Shown here piece after piece: positions 53,322 to 63,839 of a stretch of DNA of 64,000 nt; position 1 is the stretch's first letter; each line of letters begins with the position of its first letter. Made by a program: the position numbers and the translations under genes. The stretch is taken from positions 33,979,716-34,043,715 of the forward strand of contig OX465587.1 in assembly GCA_950022655.1 (NCBI GenBank), read 5' to 3'. Origin of the DNA: Alentia gelatinosa (taxonomy: Eukaryota; Annelida; Polychaeta; Phyllodocida; Polynoidae). The notes under the pieces were generated by a model, which was not told the origin of the DNA, searched no databases, and was given only the letters and a program-made list of their open reading frames with translations.

Positions 53322-55107
53322 TAACTTGTTCGATCGAATTGACTTGGGAGATTTGTACAAGTTGATAACAGATATTGATACATCCAAAAGTAGCGGTGTT
53401 CAAAATATTAACAGTAGGGTATTAAAGGATATTCTCACTATTACTGTCGACCAATTTAGACATATTCTACAAACTTCCTTGGATATGGCAATATTTCCAC
53501 TGGACTGGGCTAAAGCGGACATAGTTCCGATACCAAAGAACGGAGTATCCAATTCCATCTCCAACTGGAGGCCTATATCCTTACTGCCTGTACCGGGGAA
53601 ACTAATTGAAAAAATAGTACATAAACACATAACTGAACATCTAGACAAAAATAACTTACTAAATGAATACCAATATGGGTTTAGAAAGGGGCGGGGTACA
53701 ATAGATGCAATAACAAAGTTAATCCAGACACTTTATAACAACAGGGATGAAGGGAAAATAACCTCAGTAGTATTTGTAGATCTAAGTAAAGCCTTTGACC
53801 GAGTAAATCACAAAATATTAATAGGTAAACTAAATAAAATAGGACTACACTCAGGTATAGTGAACTGGACGAAAGATTATCTTAGTCATCGTAAACATAG
53901 AACTCGAGTTGGTAATTCGTTATCGACTTATCTAGATGTCAAAACAGGAGTTCCGCAAGGAAGTATCCTTGGGCCTTTATTGTTTAACTGCTATATTAAC
54001 GACATGATAACCAACGAATATAATTGTTCACACATAGCCTATGCCGATGATCTTGTTCTGTACACAGATGACCGACAAATAGATAACTCGCTGCATCGGA
54101 TGAATGTGGATCTGAAATTACTAAATGACTGGTGTCTATCTAACAACATGAAAGTTAATGTCAAGAAAACCAAGGCCTGTCTGTTTGGGTCAAACTCTAA
54201 GTTAAGCAAGGTCGCAAAACCACAGGATAGGGCCAAGCTGATAATCGACAACGAGCAGCTATCATATTGTAACTCGTACTCTTACTTGGGAATCCAGGTT
54301 GATGAGACCCTTAGTTGGATCAAATGTATCTCTGACACTATAAAAAAGGTAAATTATAGGCTTTTCAAACTAGCGAAAATAAGGAGGTTCAATAATCAAG
54401 AGACAAGTTTAAAAATATATAATAGTATTATCTCACCAATCTTTGACTATCCTGGGCATTTTGTTAATGGATCAAACAAAAAACTAAGAGACAAGTTACA
54501 GATTACACAGAACAGGGGTCTGGGGATATGCACCAGGACGCTTTTAGGGGAACTCTCAGTAATTGCACTACATAAGTTGTGTAATGTACAGCTACTCGAG
54601 AATAGAAGACGCTATCTGAAAATTCTATTTTTAAGAAAATATGCAAAAGGTATAGAGAGTGATAAGGACCCAAAGACTAGAACTCAAAATAAACGAACTA
54701 TAAAGCTAAAAAGGCCAAAAACCTCTTTTTTCAAGAAAAGCCCTATGTATTCGAACATGAATGACTGGAATGTCCTCCCGAAAAGTATTCAGGACGATAG
54801 TCTGCAAAGCTTCAAGAGGTATATTAAATCGAAATTCTATGACTCATATGATTGAATTATATTGCCGGGTTATTCCTAATCAAGCATAATAGTTGCAATC
54901 AACAAAGAAAACCTCTCACTCTCTCATACCACTCATCATCTCATAATCATACTGTATATAAGTTATATATGAGAAGGAATTGTAATTATGCACTGCGAAT
55001 CTTCTTTGTCATATTAATGGCCGACCTGAAAATCTGTGATGCAGAGGTCCACTTTATGTACCCTTCTACAGTACTATAATAAAAAAAATATAAAAAAAAT
55101 AAAAATA
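53322..55107 (+). mobile_element. 5'-truncated non-LTR retrotransposon inserted in the minisatellite
   Basis: The element interrupts an array unit: AATACATA on the left and TAGTCTCCCTG on the right rejoin as the repeat sequence. The 5' end falls inside the reverse-transcriptase ORF, so the endonuclease part is missing, as expected from incomplete target-primed reverse transcription. A ~250-bp 3' UTR ends in an A-rich tail (from 55,078). Any target duplication is at most 2-3 bp (TA/ATA). Confidence 0.8.
53326..54855 (+). pseudogene. Reverse transcriptase ORF of the truncated retrotransposon (intact from truncation to stop)
   Basis: The open frame encodes 509 residues with no ATG at its start; the first codon is TTG, because the element is cut off here. 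It shows the Jockey/CR1/L2-like order: NWRPISLLPVPGKLIEKI (80-97), FVDLSKAFDRVNH (150-162), TGVPQGSILGPLLF (207-220), catalytic YADD (239-242), and a C-terminal WNVLPKSIQ...SFKRYIKSKF tail. No frameshift or stop interrupts it, suggesting recent insertion. Without the endonuclease half it cannot move itself. Clade assignment is tentative. Confidence 0.88.
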
Positions 55108-55270
55108 GTCTCCCTGTCCAAATCAATACCTTCTCCTACCTATATTCCTCTTGTACATATACACAATATTCTCCCTGTCCAAGTCAGTACCCTACTCTAA
55201 TTATAGTCCTCTTGTACATATATACACAATATTATTATACAGGGATGCCAGTTAATAGATAGTTTCCCTG
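55108..55270 (+). repeat. TPST intron minisatellite, distal part
   Basis: Continuation of the 75-bp array beyond the retrotransposon. One unit keeps the donor-like CCAAGTCAGTA (GT at 55,183). Others are mutated (CCAAATCAATA at 55,118, TCAAAGTCG at 55,271). Confidence 0.75.
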
Positions 55271-55621
55271 TCAAAGTCGTACGCGGGTCCTATACATTTT
55301 ACACGTCCATAGATGAGGCGTATACACAACGGAAAATAGGACTACCTTGTATACGCAAAATCATACCTATAAAAGCCGGGTGTGTGTATATATGTAAACT
55401 GGTGGGTTTCGCGCAGTGTTTGTATTAATGTTTCAGCTTCATCAAGCTACACGTTACACGTTGTCATGACTTGTACTAAGCTAAATCCTGATTGGCTAAG
55501 ACGATTGCTATGTTACTCAGAAGTTTCCATACTTACTGGTAATCAGAGGATATGAAATTTAGAAAGAGGCTAGCTTTTTACATAAAAGTCTTAGAATATA
55601 TACTATATAGTAAAACTAGGA
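55271..55621. other. No gene recognised (TPST intron)
   Basis: Single-copy AT-rich DNA; TAGGACTA and GTATAC motifs recur near 55,290-55,365. Confidence 0.45.
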
Positions 55622-56000
55622 GCAAATGTTCATCATTGATGAATGAGCGTGGAATTGTAAAAAAAAAAAAAAGACAACAAAAGGTTTGGGTTTTATTCAG
55701 TCTATGAGTCATTTTCTGCAACCCACTCGCACCCATTCAACCTACCATTTCTACAATTGCCTATCTAGGGTTCAAACATATCAAGCACCAGTTGGTCTTG
55801 AGGTATTTCGGTCTTTAGTGATTGGTCATTGTCAGCTGAGACCTCCTGTAAGAATCTGAGACCCTGGCCCTATGCACCTTCCACAATGTCACAGAGTTGG
55901 CACACAGATATTAAAGGGATAGTGCTGAGAGTCTATATATAACCTCTCATTACCTAGGCAACGTAAATGAGCGTGTGGCCCGCACTCAATAAATACTTGT
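55622..56000 (+). repeat. Dispersed repeat R1
   Basis: GCAAATGTTCATCATTGATG through CCCACTCGCACCCATTC, CAGCTGAGACC and GTGTGGCCCGCACTCAATAA. Confidence 0.8.
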
Positions 56001-56042
56001 CGGTAGAGGAATACAACAGAGTAGAGTAATAATGTAAGAGCG

Positions 56043-56215
56043 ATTATCCTACCCCTAATAAAAAACTCGAGTTAGACTTGTCAATGTCTATGCACAATGT
56101 CTGGTCAGGTCTGCTCCTCACTACACTCGGCTACGCCTCGTGTAGTAATACACGACCTTCCCGTCGTGGCATACACATTGACAAGGCTAACTCTCGTTCG
56201 GTTTCTACTAAATCC
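56043..56215 (+). mobile_element. HF-C, reduced to one end plus hairpin
   Basis: TTATCCTACCCCTAATAAAA joins directly to CTCGAGTTAGACTTGTC. Arms pair with GACAAGGCTAACTCTCG; tip CACTCGGCTACGCCTCGTG at 56,124. Body missing. Confidence 0.8.
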
Positions 56216-56669
56216 ATGCTGGGCAACGCCAACCTCATAGCGAGATGGAAGGAAACATAACGACTAAATTTAGGAACTTGGAGACACTCAGAATGATTTG
56301 TCTGCATCTAAAAGAGGACAATGGGGAAGATGGTGTACGGTTACAGATCTGATCGTGTGGCAAGAACAGAGAGGAAGAAATGAATCCACGAACTGTGCCG
56401 ACATCTGCGACACTGAAACCTCTCAATGTCAGGGCCGACCTTGGCGCTTGACCTTCTCAGTAACTACTTCAGTTTCTGGTTTTCAGGAAATCTTAGCCCA
56501 GTATGCTGGATGATAGATAATACGCGGAAAAAGGGTTTGCCATATATGGTCATATGCGAAGTGGAGTGGGACTCAAATCGCGAGCGAAAACAAACTTTCG
56601 AAGTAGATCTGTTTAAAATTTGGTGAACTCAGTGCATGATGTCTTATGCAGAGCAGTACGAACTTGTAT
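56216..56669. other. No gene recognised
   Basis: No frame beyond about 70 codons and no repeat match. Confidence 0.45.
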
Positions 56670-56770
56670 GTATAGGGCAGATAGGTAATGTCCCTGGGGG
56701 CCGCCATTTTGCCCCCGACTAGGTGTTTGTCACTACTAGAGGTGAAAAAGATAGAGTCAACGCTGAGATT
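56670..56770 (+). repeat. Dispersed repeat R3
   Basis: GGGCCGCCATTTTGCCCCCG and CTAGGTGTTTGTCACTA, related to 9,650-9,740. Confidence 0.5.
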
Positions 56771-56999
56771 TCTTTCTTGATCGACTAAGATCATTGTACA
56801 TCAGTTAATTTTTTTAAACAAAAGACGTTTTTATTCACACGTATTATTGTTATACAAGTAACGACCTTCCACATCATGGGTCATATATACAGGACACAGT
56901 GGTAGACAATGACATTGACATTGACATGAACAGGTTTCATCTGCCCACCTTGAGTGAGCTAATTATGTCTTGTAATGAGTATTCATAGTTTATATTTTA

Positions 57000-57140
57000 T
57001 AATATCCAAAGCTGTACTCTGCTTTGAGATATTTATATCAAGCTCTTTGGTGAAAAAGCGATCGGTCCAGACCTAACTCTAAGTCGTAGACAGAGGTGGT
57101 AACCAATCTAGTACACAATTTACATCATACTTCCTCATGG
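57000..57140 (+). repeat. Dispersed repeat R6
   Basis: AATATCCAAAGCTGTACTCT ... ATCATACTTCCTCATGGGCT, leading into a SINE exactly as at 43,541. Confidence 0.78.
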
Positions 57141-57515
57141 GCTCGGGTAGGGAGCTAGCTCAATGGTATAGCTCAGTGGTTAAAGCACTAAACCTGTTAT
57201 CCTAAGGTTGTGGCTTCGAGTCCTACTGCAGCCGCTCTTCTCCTTCACCCCTAGCAGTGGTACCACTCTAATCCTTCATTCCCAGTAGTGGTAGATTTAC
57301 TGCTATATCAAAGGCCAGTCCTTCTTATACCATGTCTATGTGGTGTGGGAAGTAAAAGAACTTTCACCTTGGTAAATGTGTAGGGGTGAGATTTCTATCT
57401 AAATTCATTACATAGATTCGATCACCATCCTTGTGCTGTAAAAGAACCTTAAGAAAGTCTGGTAAAAACCTGTAATGGTTAACTGGACATTAGATTAAAC
57501 CAACCAACCAACTAA
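57141..57515 (+). mobile_element. SINE-1 with doubled A-box
   Basis: AGCTAGCTCAATGG then TATAGCTCAGTGG head, part-duplicated body, tail GGACATTAGATTAAACCAAC. Confidence 0.85.
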
Positions 57516-57529
57516 TTATCTAAGCTAAT

Positions 57530-57745
57530 AATGTCTTGTAGTGAGCATTCATAGTTTATATTTCACAATACGCAAAGTTGTACTCTGCTTCCAGATATTT
57601 GTATCAGCTCTTTGGTGCAAAAGCGATCTGACCAGACCAACCTCTAAGTCAGATACAGAGGTGGTTACCAATCTAGAAAACTTTCGGACACCTCTGCACA
57701 CCTCCAGACACCTCCAAACACCTCCTGACACCTCCGAACACCTCA
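57530..57745 (+). repeat. R6 copy, then a 12-bp GACACCTCCAAACA repeat
   Basis: R6 from 57,560 to 57,675; five ACACCTC units at 57,688-57,743. Confidence 0.7.
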
Positions 57746-58289
57746 GAACTTCATTTATAGGAAGCCCTCACTACAGTACTTTTACTTGAATTGTAAAACT
57801 GCTTTCTTTCTTGTATGGGGATTATCTCGATGGTGAAAACAAAACTAAAACCAATGGCACTTACTTTCCGTTCAGAGTTAACATAACGTAGGGCGTTGGT
57901 AGTAGCAACATTACATCATTCTTCCTCATCGGCTCTAAGCCACAGATGGTAAGAAATCTCAGAGGTGTGAAGACAAAAAATGCGCGGGAGAGAAATCATG
58001 AGCGGGGTGGTGATTACACGGGGTGTCTGTTTTTGACCTCTCTTTGTTCTGAGCGCTAATCAGGGCTGTATCAGCACACAGCAGCACACAGCAGCACACA
58101 GCGGGAGGGCAGTATTGAATTAATACGGTCACGGGGGATCGGTATGGCCGGTAATCACGTATTGAGCGCCGTGTGGTGCGCTAACGTCTGGAAACACGAT
58201 AAACACACGTGAATAATTAACACCGCCGCCCACTGCCTGCTGACTCACAGCCACGGCCGACCCACACGCTGGGCACTGAGCTCGGTGGG
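57746..58289. other. No gene recognised; short CAGCACACAG repeat
   Basis: Three 10-bp CAGCACACAG units at 58,073; region 58,130-58,280 is somewhat CpG-rich. Confidence 0.45.
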
Positions 58290-58900
58290 TAATAAGGTGC
58301 TGGGAGTCTCAAGGTTGTGGGATCGAGTCCCACTGCAGCCAACTTTCTCTTTCACTTCCAGAATGACTTTTATATATTAGGGTAGTCCTTCTCGTACCAT
58401 GCCCATGTGGTGCGGTGCGCAGCCACCTTTCTCCTTCACCCCCAGTAGTGGTAGATTTACTGCTATATCAAAGGCCAGTCCTTTTCATACCATGTTTATG
58501 TGGTGTGGTGTGCAGCCACCTTTCTCCTTGAGGGATGGGGAGTTAGCTCAGTGGTTAGAGCACTTGACTTGTAACCCCAAGGATCGAGTCCCATCCCCAG
58601 CAGTGGTAGATTTACTGCTATATCAAAGGCCGATCCTTCTCATAATAAGGTGCTGGGAGTCTCAAGGTTGTGGGTTCGAGTCCCACTGCAGCCAACTTTC
58701 TCCTTCACTAACAGACTGCTATATCTAAGGCCAGTCTTTCTTATACCATGTCTGTGTGGTGTGGTGCGCAGCCACCTTTCTCCTTCATCCCTAGCAGTGT
58801 TAGACATATTGCTCTATTAAAGCCTAATCCTTCTCATACCATGTCTATGTTGTGCGGGAAATAAAAGAACTCTGGCATCAGTAAATTATTCCTGCTTGGA
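58290..58900 (+). mobile_element. SINE-1 cluster with three heads
   Basis: B-box GGGATCGAGTCCC at 58,318, a full A-box head GGGGAGTTAGCTCAGTGG at 58,539, and a third B-box GGGTTCGAGTCCC at 58,670, joined by 92-93-bp body units. AAGGTGCTGGGAGTCTCAAG occurs twice. Confidence 0.82.
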
Positions 58901-59179
58901 ACACTTTCGTTTGATGGGTCACAGATAGTGTCATAAACTTTGCGATTCTGTGAAAAATACTTATTCTCAAGGAACATCGAAAAAGCATACATTATACATT
59001 TTTTCTCGCATTTCCCGGAAGTAAACCCTCACTTGACCCAGGATTAAGTCTGGCCCATCTACACTGGCCACCTGTTCGTGTACCAGGCTCTATTTCCTGT
59101 ATATATCATGGCAGAACGCTCATATTACAGGCGACCTGCTCCAGGGTTGAATGCCTTTCAGTGCAGGTTCCCGTACTGC
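58901..59179. other. Short spacer, nothing recognised
   Basis: Single-copy DNA. Confidence 0.4.
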
Positions 59180-59370
59180 AGCTATCTCCACTTGGCAGTC
59201 AGCCAGGAATCGGCCGCAATATGCAAATGAAGCAGCCCACGTGACACTAAGAAGGCCGCTGATTGGTGGGTCATGTAAATCAAGGCCGCAGCGGACACAC
59301 AAGCCAATCTGATTGGTGGGTTTTCTTGTGAATTAATTTCTCCTGGATTACGGCCGCCATCTTGACTGAT
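59180..59370. promoter_or_regulatory. Promoter-like island: octamer, CCAAT pair and YY1 site
   Basis: ATATGCAAAT near 59,218, CACGTG near 59,238, inverted CCAAT as TGATTGGTGGG at 59,259 and 59,309, and GCCGCCATCTTG at 59,353-59,364, a perfect YY1 core. No exon recognised. Confidence 0.45.
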
Positions 59371-59519
59371 TGTGTTTGATGAATTCAGCGGTTTTCACCA
59401 CAAAGGTTGAACCGACTTGATTCATATTAAGTGGGCTCATTTTTCAGCTTGGGTTTTCCCTCGCCGTCTCCCCCTGAGATGGTAATACATCTCTGTTTGC
59501 CTCCAATCAGTCGCCGGCA

Positions 59520-60680
59520 ACCCTCCACACACCCACATAAACCTTGCCGCATACACAAACCTTCCCTCACTCACGAAAACCTTGCCGTATCCACACAAAT
59601 CCTTCCCTCACCCATGTAAACCTTGCCTTATCCACGCAAATCCTTCCCTCACCCATGTAAACCTTGCCGCACTCACATAAAACTTCCCTCACCCACATAA
59701 ACCTTGCCACATCCAGGCAAATCCTTCCCTCACCCACATAAACCTTGCAGCACCCACATAAACCTTGCCGCACCCATGCAAACCACCCCTCACCCACACA
59801 AACCTTGCCATACCCACGCAAACCTTCCCATACCCAGATAAACTTTCCCTCACCCACTAAAGCCTTTGCTCACTAATGCAAACCTTCCCTCATCTACAAA
59901 GGCCTTCTTCCCTCACACAAGCCTTCCTTCACTCATGCAAACCTTTCCTCACCCATAAAAAGCCCACACAACCCCTACTCAAGCTTTCCCTCACCCAAAC
60001 ATCCTTTCCTCACCCACACAAATCTTTTCTCACCACACAAACCCACATAACCCCCACACAAACCTTCCCTCACCCACATAGATCTTCCCTCACCCACATA
60101 AACCTTGCCACACCCACGCAAACCTTCCCATACCCACATAAACTTTCCCTCACCCACTAAAGCCTTTGCTCACTAATGCAAACGTTCCCTCATCTACAAA
60201 GCCCTTCTTCACTCATACAAGCCTTTCCTCACTCATGCAAACCTCGCCTCACCCACACATCCTTTCTTCACCCACTTACAACTTCACTCACTTATGCAAA
60301 CGCACACTACATCCACATGAAGCTTCCTTCAAGGACACAAACCTTAACCACTCGCATGCAAACCTTTCCTCACCCACAAAACACCCACACAACCCCCACT
60401 CAAGCTTTCCCTCACTCAAACATCCTTTCCTCACCCACACGATTCTTTTCTCAACACACAAACCCACATAACCCCCACACAAACCTTCCCTCACCCACCC
60501 AAATCTTCCTTCACCCACATAAACCCGCACAGCTCCGACACAAACCTTCCCTCATTCCCACAAACCCACACCACCCCCACACAAATCCTCCATTACCCAC
60601 ACATACCCACACTAGCACATACGCCCACACCCACACTCCCACTCACCCACCTACAAACCCTCACTACACACACTCGTTCA
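59520..60680. repeat. C-rich, G-poor ~23-bp degenerate repeat
   Basis: AACCTTCCCTCACCCACATA-type units. A ~125-bp block starting CTTCCCATACCCAGATAAAC at 59,825 recurs at 60,125. Frames up to 199 codons on + and 96 on - come from the repeat. Confidence 0.85.
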
Positions 60681-61490
60681 CCCCACAGTCCCGCCCCCTG
60701 GCGCCTGACCAAGGAATCACCAGGAAATGCATTACTGTGCGGGGAAAACATGCAAGGCGAGCAGATTGTATTTAATCTGGGTAGATTTATTTCATTTATC
60801 CGGAGATCTGGGAACACGATCAACATGCATCTGATACCGTTTCGGGTCCGGGAAGCCGGGTGTGCGTTTGGCATTTCCAATAAGGAGAGGTTTCTCAGTT
60901 TAAGGAAACCCGACCTTGGTTTTCTGTCGCTGCTGAATTTGAGGAAGTCATTTAAACGATGGCAGACGACATTGATGTAGCAGCGTTCTGCGCACTTCCG
61001 GTTTGTCATCATCACGCTGGGAGATTTACAGACTTACAACAAGCGGTGCACGGGCTTAAAGAATCGGCTTGAAGATTGAGCACGCTTTAAAACATGAAAG
61101 AGTATCGATCAGAAAAAGGAAATCTTTTCTTTTTGATGTCCAACACTATGCCTCTGTTTCAACTCCCCAACGCCTTTAAGGGAGCATGAGAAAAACACAT
61201 AATCCATCCGTGTATAGTATCACTTATGTAAGTACCAGAGACAAAGGAGTCATACATATATATTTACATGTTGACGTCACAGGGATGTAGAAAACTTGTT
61301 TCAGTTAAAAGAATTCCGAAATTACGTGGTCAGAATACTTAATGTTATTTACCGAGGCTTCAGCCGAAGTAAATTACTTAAAGCATCCTTTCACCCAGAA
61401 CTATTTTCTATATTCTTACCTCGAAATATTGATGAAAATGGCAATTCGTTGACCGCTGGGGTAGCCATGTCCACCCTTATCAGTAACTTC
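60681..61490. other. No gene recognised; ETS/NRF1-like site at 60,985
   Basis: TTCTGCGCACTTCCGGTTTG combines both motifs. Frames of 76, 90 and 140 codons show nothing familiar. Confidence 0.4.
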
Positions 61491-61495
61491 AACTT

Positions 61496-61902
61496 CAGGG
61501 TTCGTACAGAGCCTGGAAAAACCTGGAAGGGCCTGGAAAATTTAGTTTTGCATACAAAAATTCGTTAGTCTGTGTTTAGCAAATTGTTAATAATATAGCA
61601 TGATTTTGGTTATTTTTCTATATGTTCAAAAGTTCAATAAGATATCTATCCCAAACCACTGAAATTCCACAGGCTGTAAGATGAAGAAATTTAACTTAAT
61701 TTGATAATGAATCAGACATGGTTTTAAAAACAGTGACCAAATATGATATGTACCCCTCAGAAAACAAACAATGACTGTTTTCATTCACTAGCAAGATGCT
61801 ATTAATTCATATTGTGGTGTGCCTTGAAAAAGAGAATATTAGAGCCTGGAAAAGCCTGGAAAAAGCCTGGAATTTTATTGGGCTGTCTATGTACGAACCC
61901 TG
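61496..61902. mobile_element. Inverted-repeat element M6 (CAGGGTTCGTAC ends)
   Basis: CAGGGTTCGTACA and TGTACGAACCCTG ends, 407 bp, flanked by AACTT at both sides. GCCTGGAAAA is repeated near each end. Ends resemble hAT-type MITEs, though hAT usually gives 8-bp duplications. Confidence 0.85.
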
Positions 61903-62619
61903 AACTTATATGTTTTCTTCATACATCTCGGCTTTGGTCTAGACAGCGTCACATGGTCAACCATGGTAGGAAAACTGTAGTTACCACACCCCCAGCAGTG
62001 GTTTGTGACTATAGAGGGTTTAGCCAGGTATATAGAACTAAGCGTGATGTCATTGCGATATCTGGGGGCTATTGAATAAAGTTCGTTCGTTTCTGGTGAA
62101 TCTAGTTCACGATACGATAACGACAAAGATAAACAACATCCTGGACGATTTTTTTCCATTCAATGTTGTATGACAAAAAAGAAGATATTTTCTAAATAAA
62201 TATGTTTATATACTACACCTTATAAGACCTTTAGGTTACTTTTATCGTCAAACATCATGTGCTTGCAACACATTATTTTATACAACACTATGGCCCCAAA
62301 GACAGTTCTAAGATACTTTTTTGTCGCTCGTAGTTTATCCAACGGCCCCTGTTGTTATTGTTATGGACATGAACAACAAATTTAGGTGGTTTCGTCTGTG
62401 GAAACCTTCTGGCTGTTTCTAACTAGAAGTCTGGGGCTAAGAATTGATGATTGGCCTCAGAGTTGCCTCAACAGGTGGCAACTCCCCACTATCCGACCAC
62501 TCTCTGGCCTAGCCAGTTGACCCGACCCTGTCCCCAAACAGAATGGAGATCAGGGGTGAATTCTTTACCTATCTCTGGCCATGCCCCCTTGACCCTGCCA
62601 TGACCATGCATTCTTACCC
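61903..62619. other. No gene recognised
   Basis: Single-copy, mostly AT-rich. Confidence 0.45.
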
Positions 62620-62924
62620 TTTATCCTACCCCTAATATAAAATCCCATAGGCTTAACATTGAGTTACCGTATGTCACGCTGACTGGCATACGGAGTTTTA
62701 TATGTCACTAGTGGCATACAGAATTCTTATCACGTAATATTCCAAAATCGAGGAGACAGGGTAGGATAAAATCAAAACTTGATTCGTTTTAATCATGGCC
62801 ACTGCATTCCACTCCTGGAGTTTTGGCTCCGGACTCAGCTTCGCCTCATGAAATCACTATGCCAAACTCCAGTCGTGGCTTACGGTGGCCAAGATTAAAA
62901 CTCATCCTGATTTACGATAGTATG
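62620..62924 (+). mobile_element. HF-G, uninterrupted
   Basis: TTTATCCTACCCCTAATATA start, inverted copy CAGGGTAGGATAAAA at 62,756. Hairpin with GCCACTGCATTCCACTCCTG and GGCTTACGGTGGCCAAG, tip ACTCAGCTTCGCCTCATG at 62,833. Confidence 0.85.
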
Positions 62925-63839
62925 GTTGTGAGGGGAAATAAATGCCTCAGTGATTTGTTGGGTTGCAAGCCATGGAATCATGGTGAGTGATGATAGAGTG
63001 CAAACAGTGTGTGCTTTCATTTAGTTATCAATATACATGTAATCAATGAAATAAGTCAAAGTCAATGGCATTTTTACATGTGCATAGAAGTAGTATTTTT
63101 TTTGGGGGGGGGGGGGGGGGAATGGCTCTTATATTTTCAGAATGTAGACACCATAAGTTGTTCGATTACATCATAATATCCTCATCTGTTTCCAGTAATA
63201 GTTGTCTGATTTGAAAAAAACAAACCCATATCAACATGACAAAATACCCAATAAACCAAATCATCTTCACCTTCTTTGCTGATGCAAATGAGACTTCAAT
63301 CGGTGTCATATGATAATCTATATCAGAATAATCAAACGGCGTTAAGATTATGTACACCCAGAACTATATGCAAAATCATCACCCATAACATAAAGAAAAG
63401 GTGACATATAAACCAAAGATCCAAACAATAAAACAATTTTTTTTAAATACTTTGGCTTAAAACTTCTATATAACCAACTGCTTTTGAGGCAATGATATAA
63501 TATGAACTCTGTATTTCCTGTTTTCCATCTTGACATGGAGTAGTATTGTTTATAAAAGGATTTATTCCACGTGACCATCAATGAAACACCTCAGTTATGG
63601 GCAAAAATGTAGTTCATCGAAACTGCCAGATGCATTAGGAAATGAATTTCTAACACGAAACTTGTTTCGTCTAAGGAGAGAAATAAAAAAAACAGCAGCA
63701 TGTTGTAATGGCAGGCCACCTTAGCCTTTAAAAGTCGTGATGAGAATGTCAAGGGCATCTCATGTGGAGGGAATGTCCTTCTCGTTTTAACGAGTCCTGT
63801 TACACTCACGACTGACTGACACGAGAATCTCGATAAGAT
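62925..63839. other. No gene recognised; G run
   Basis: AT-rich with 17 G at 63,104-63,120. Minus-strand frames of 60-112 codons are not recognised. Confidence 0.45.

Noticed and set aside
59876..60775. Frames of 94-199 codons in the C-rich repeat
   Set aside because: Low-complexity repeat translation (THTNLPSPT-like).
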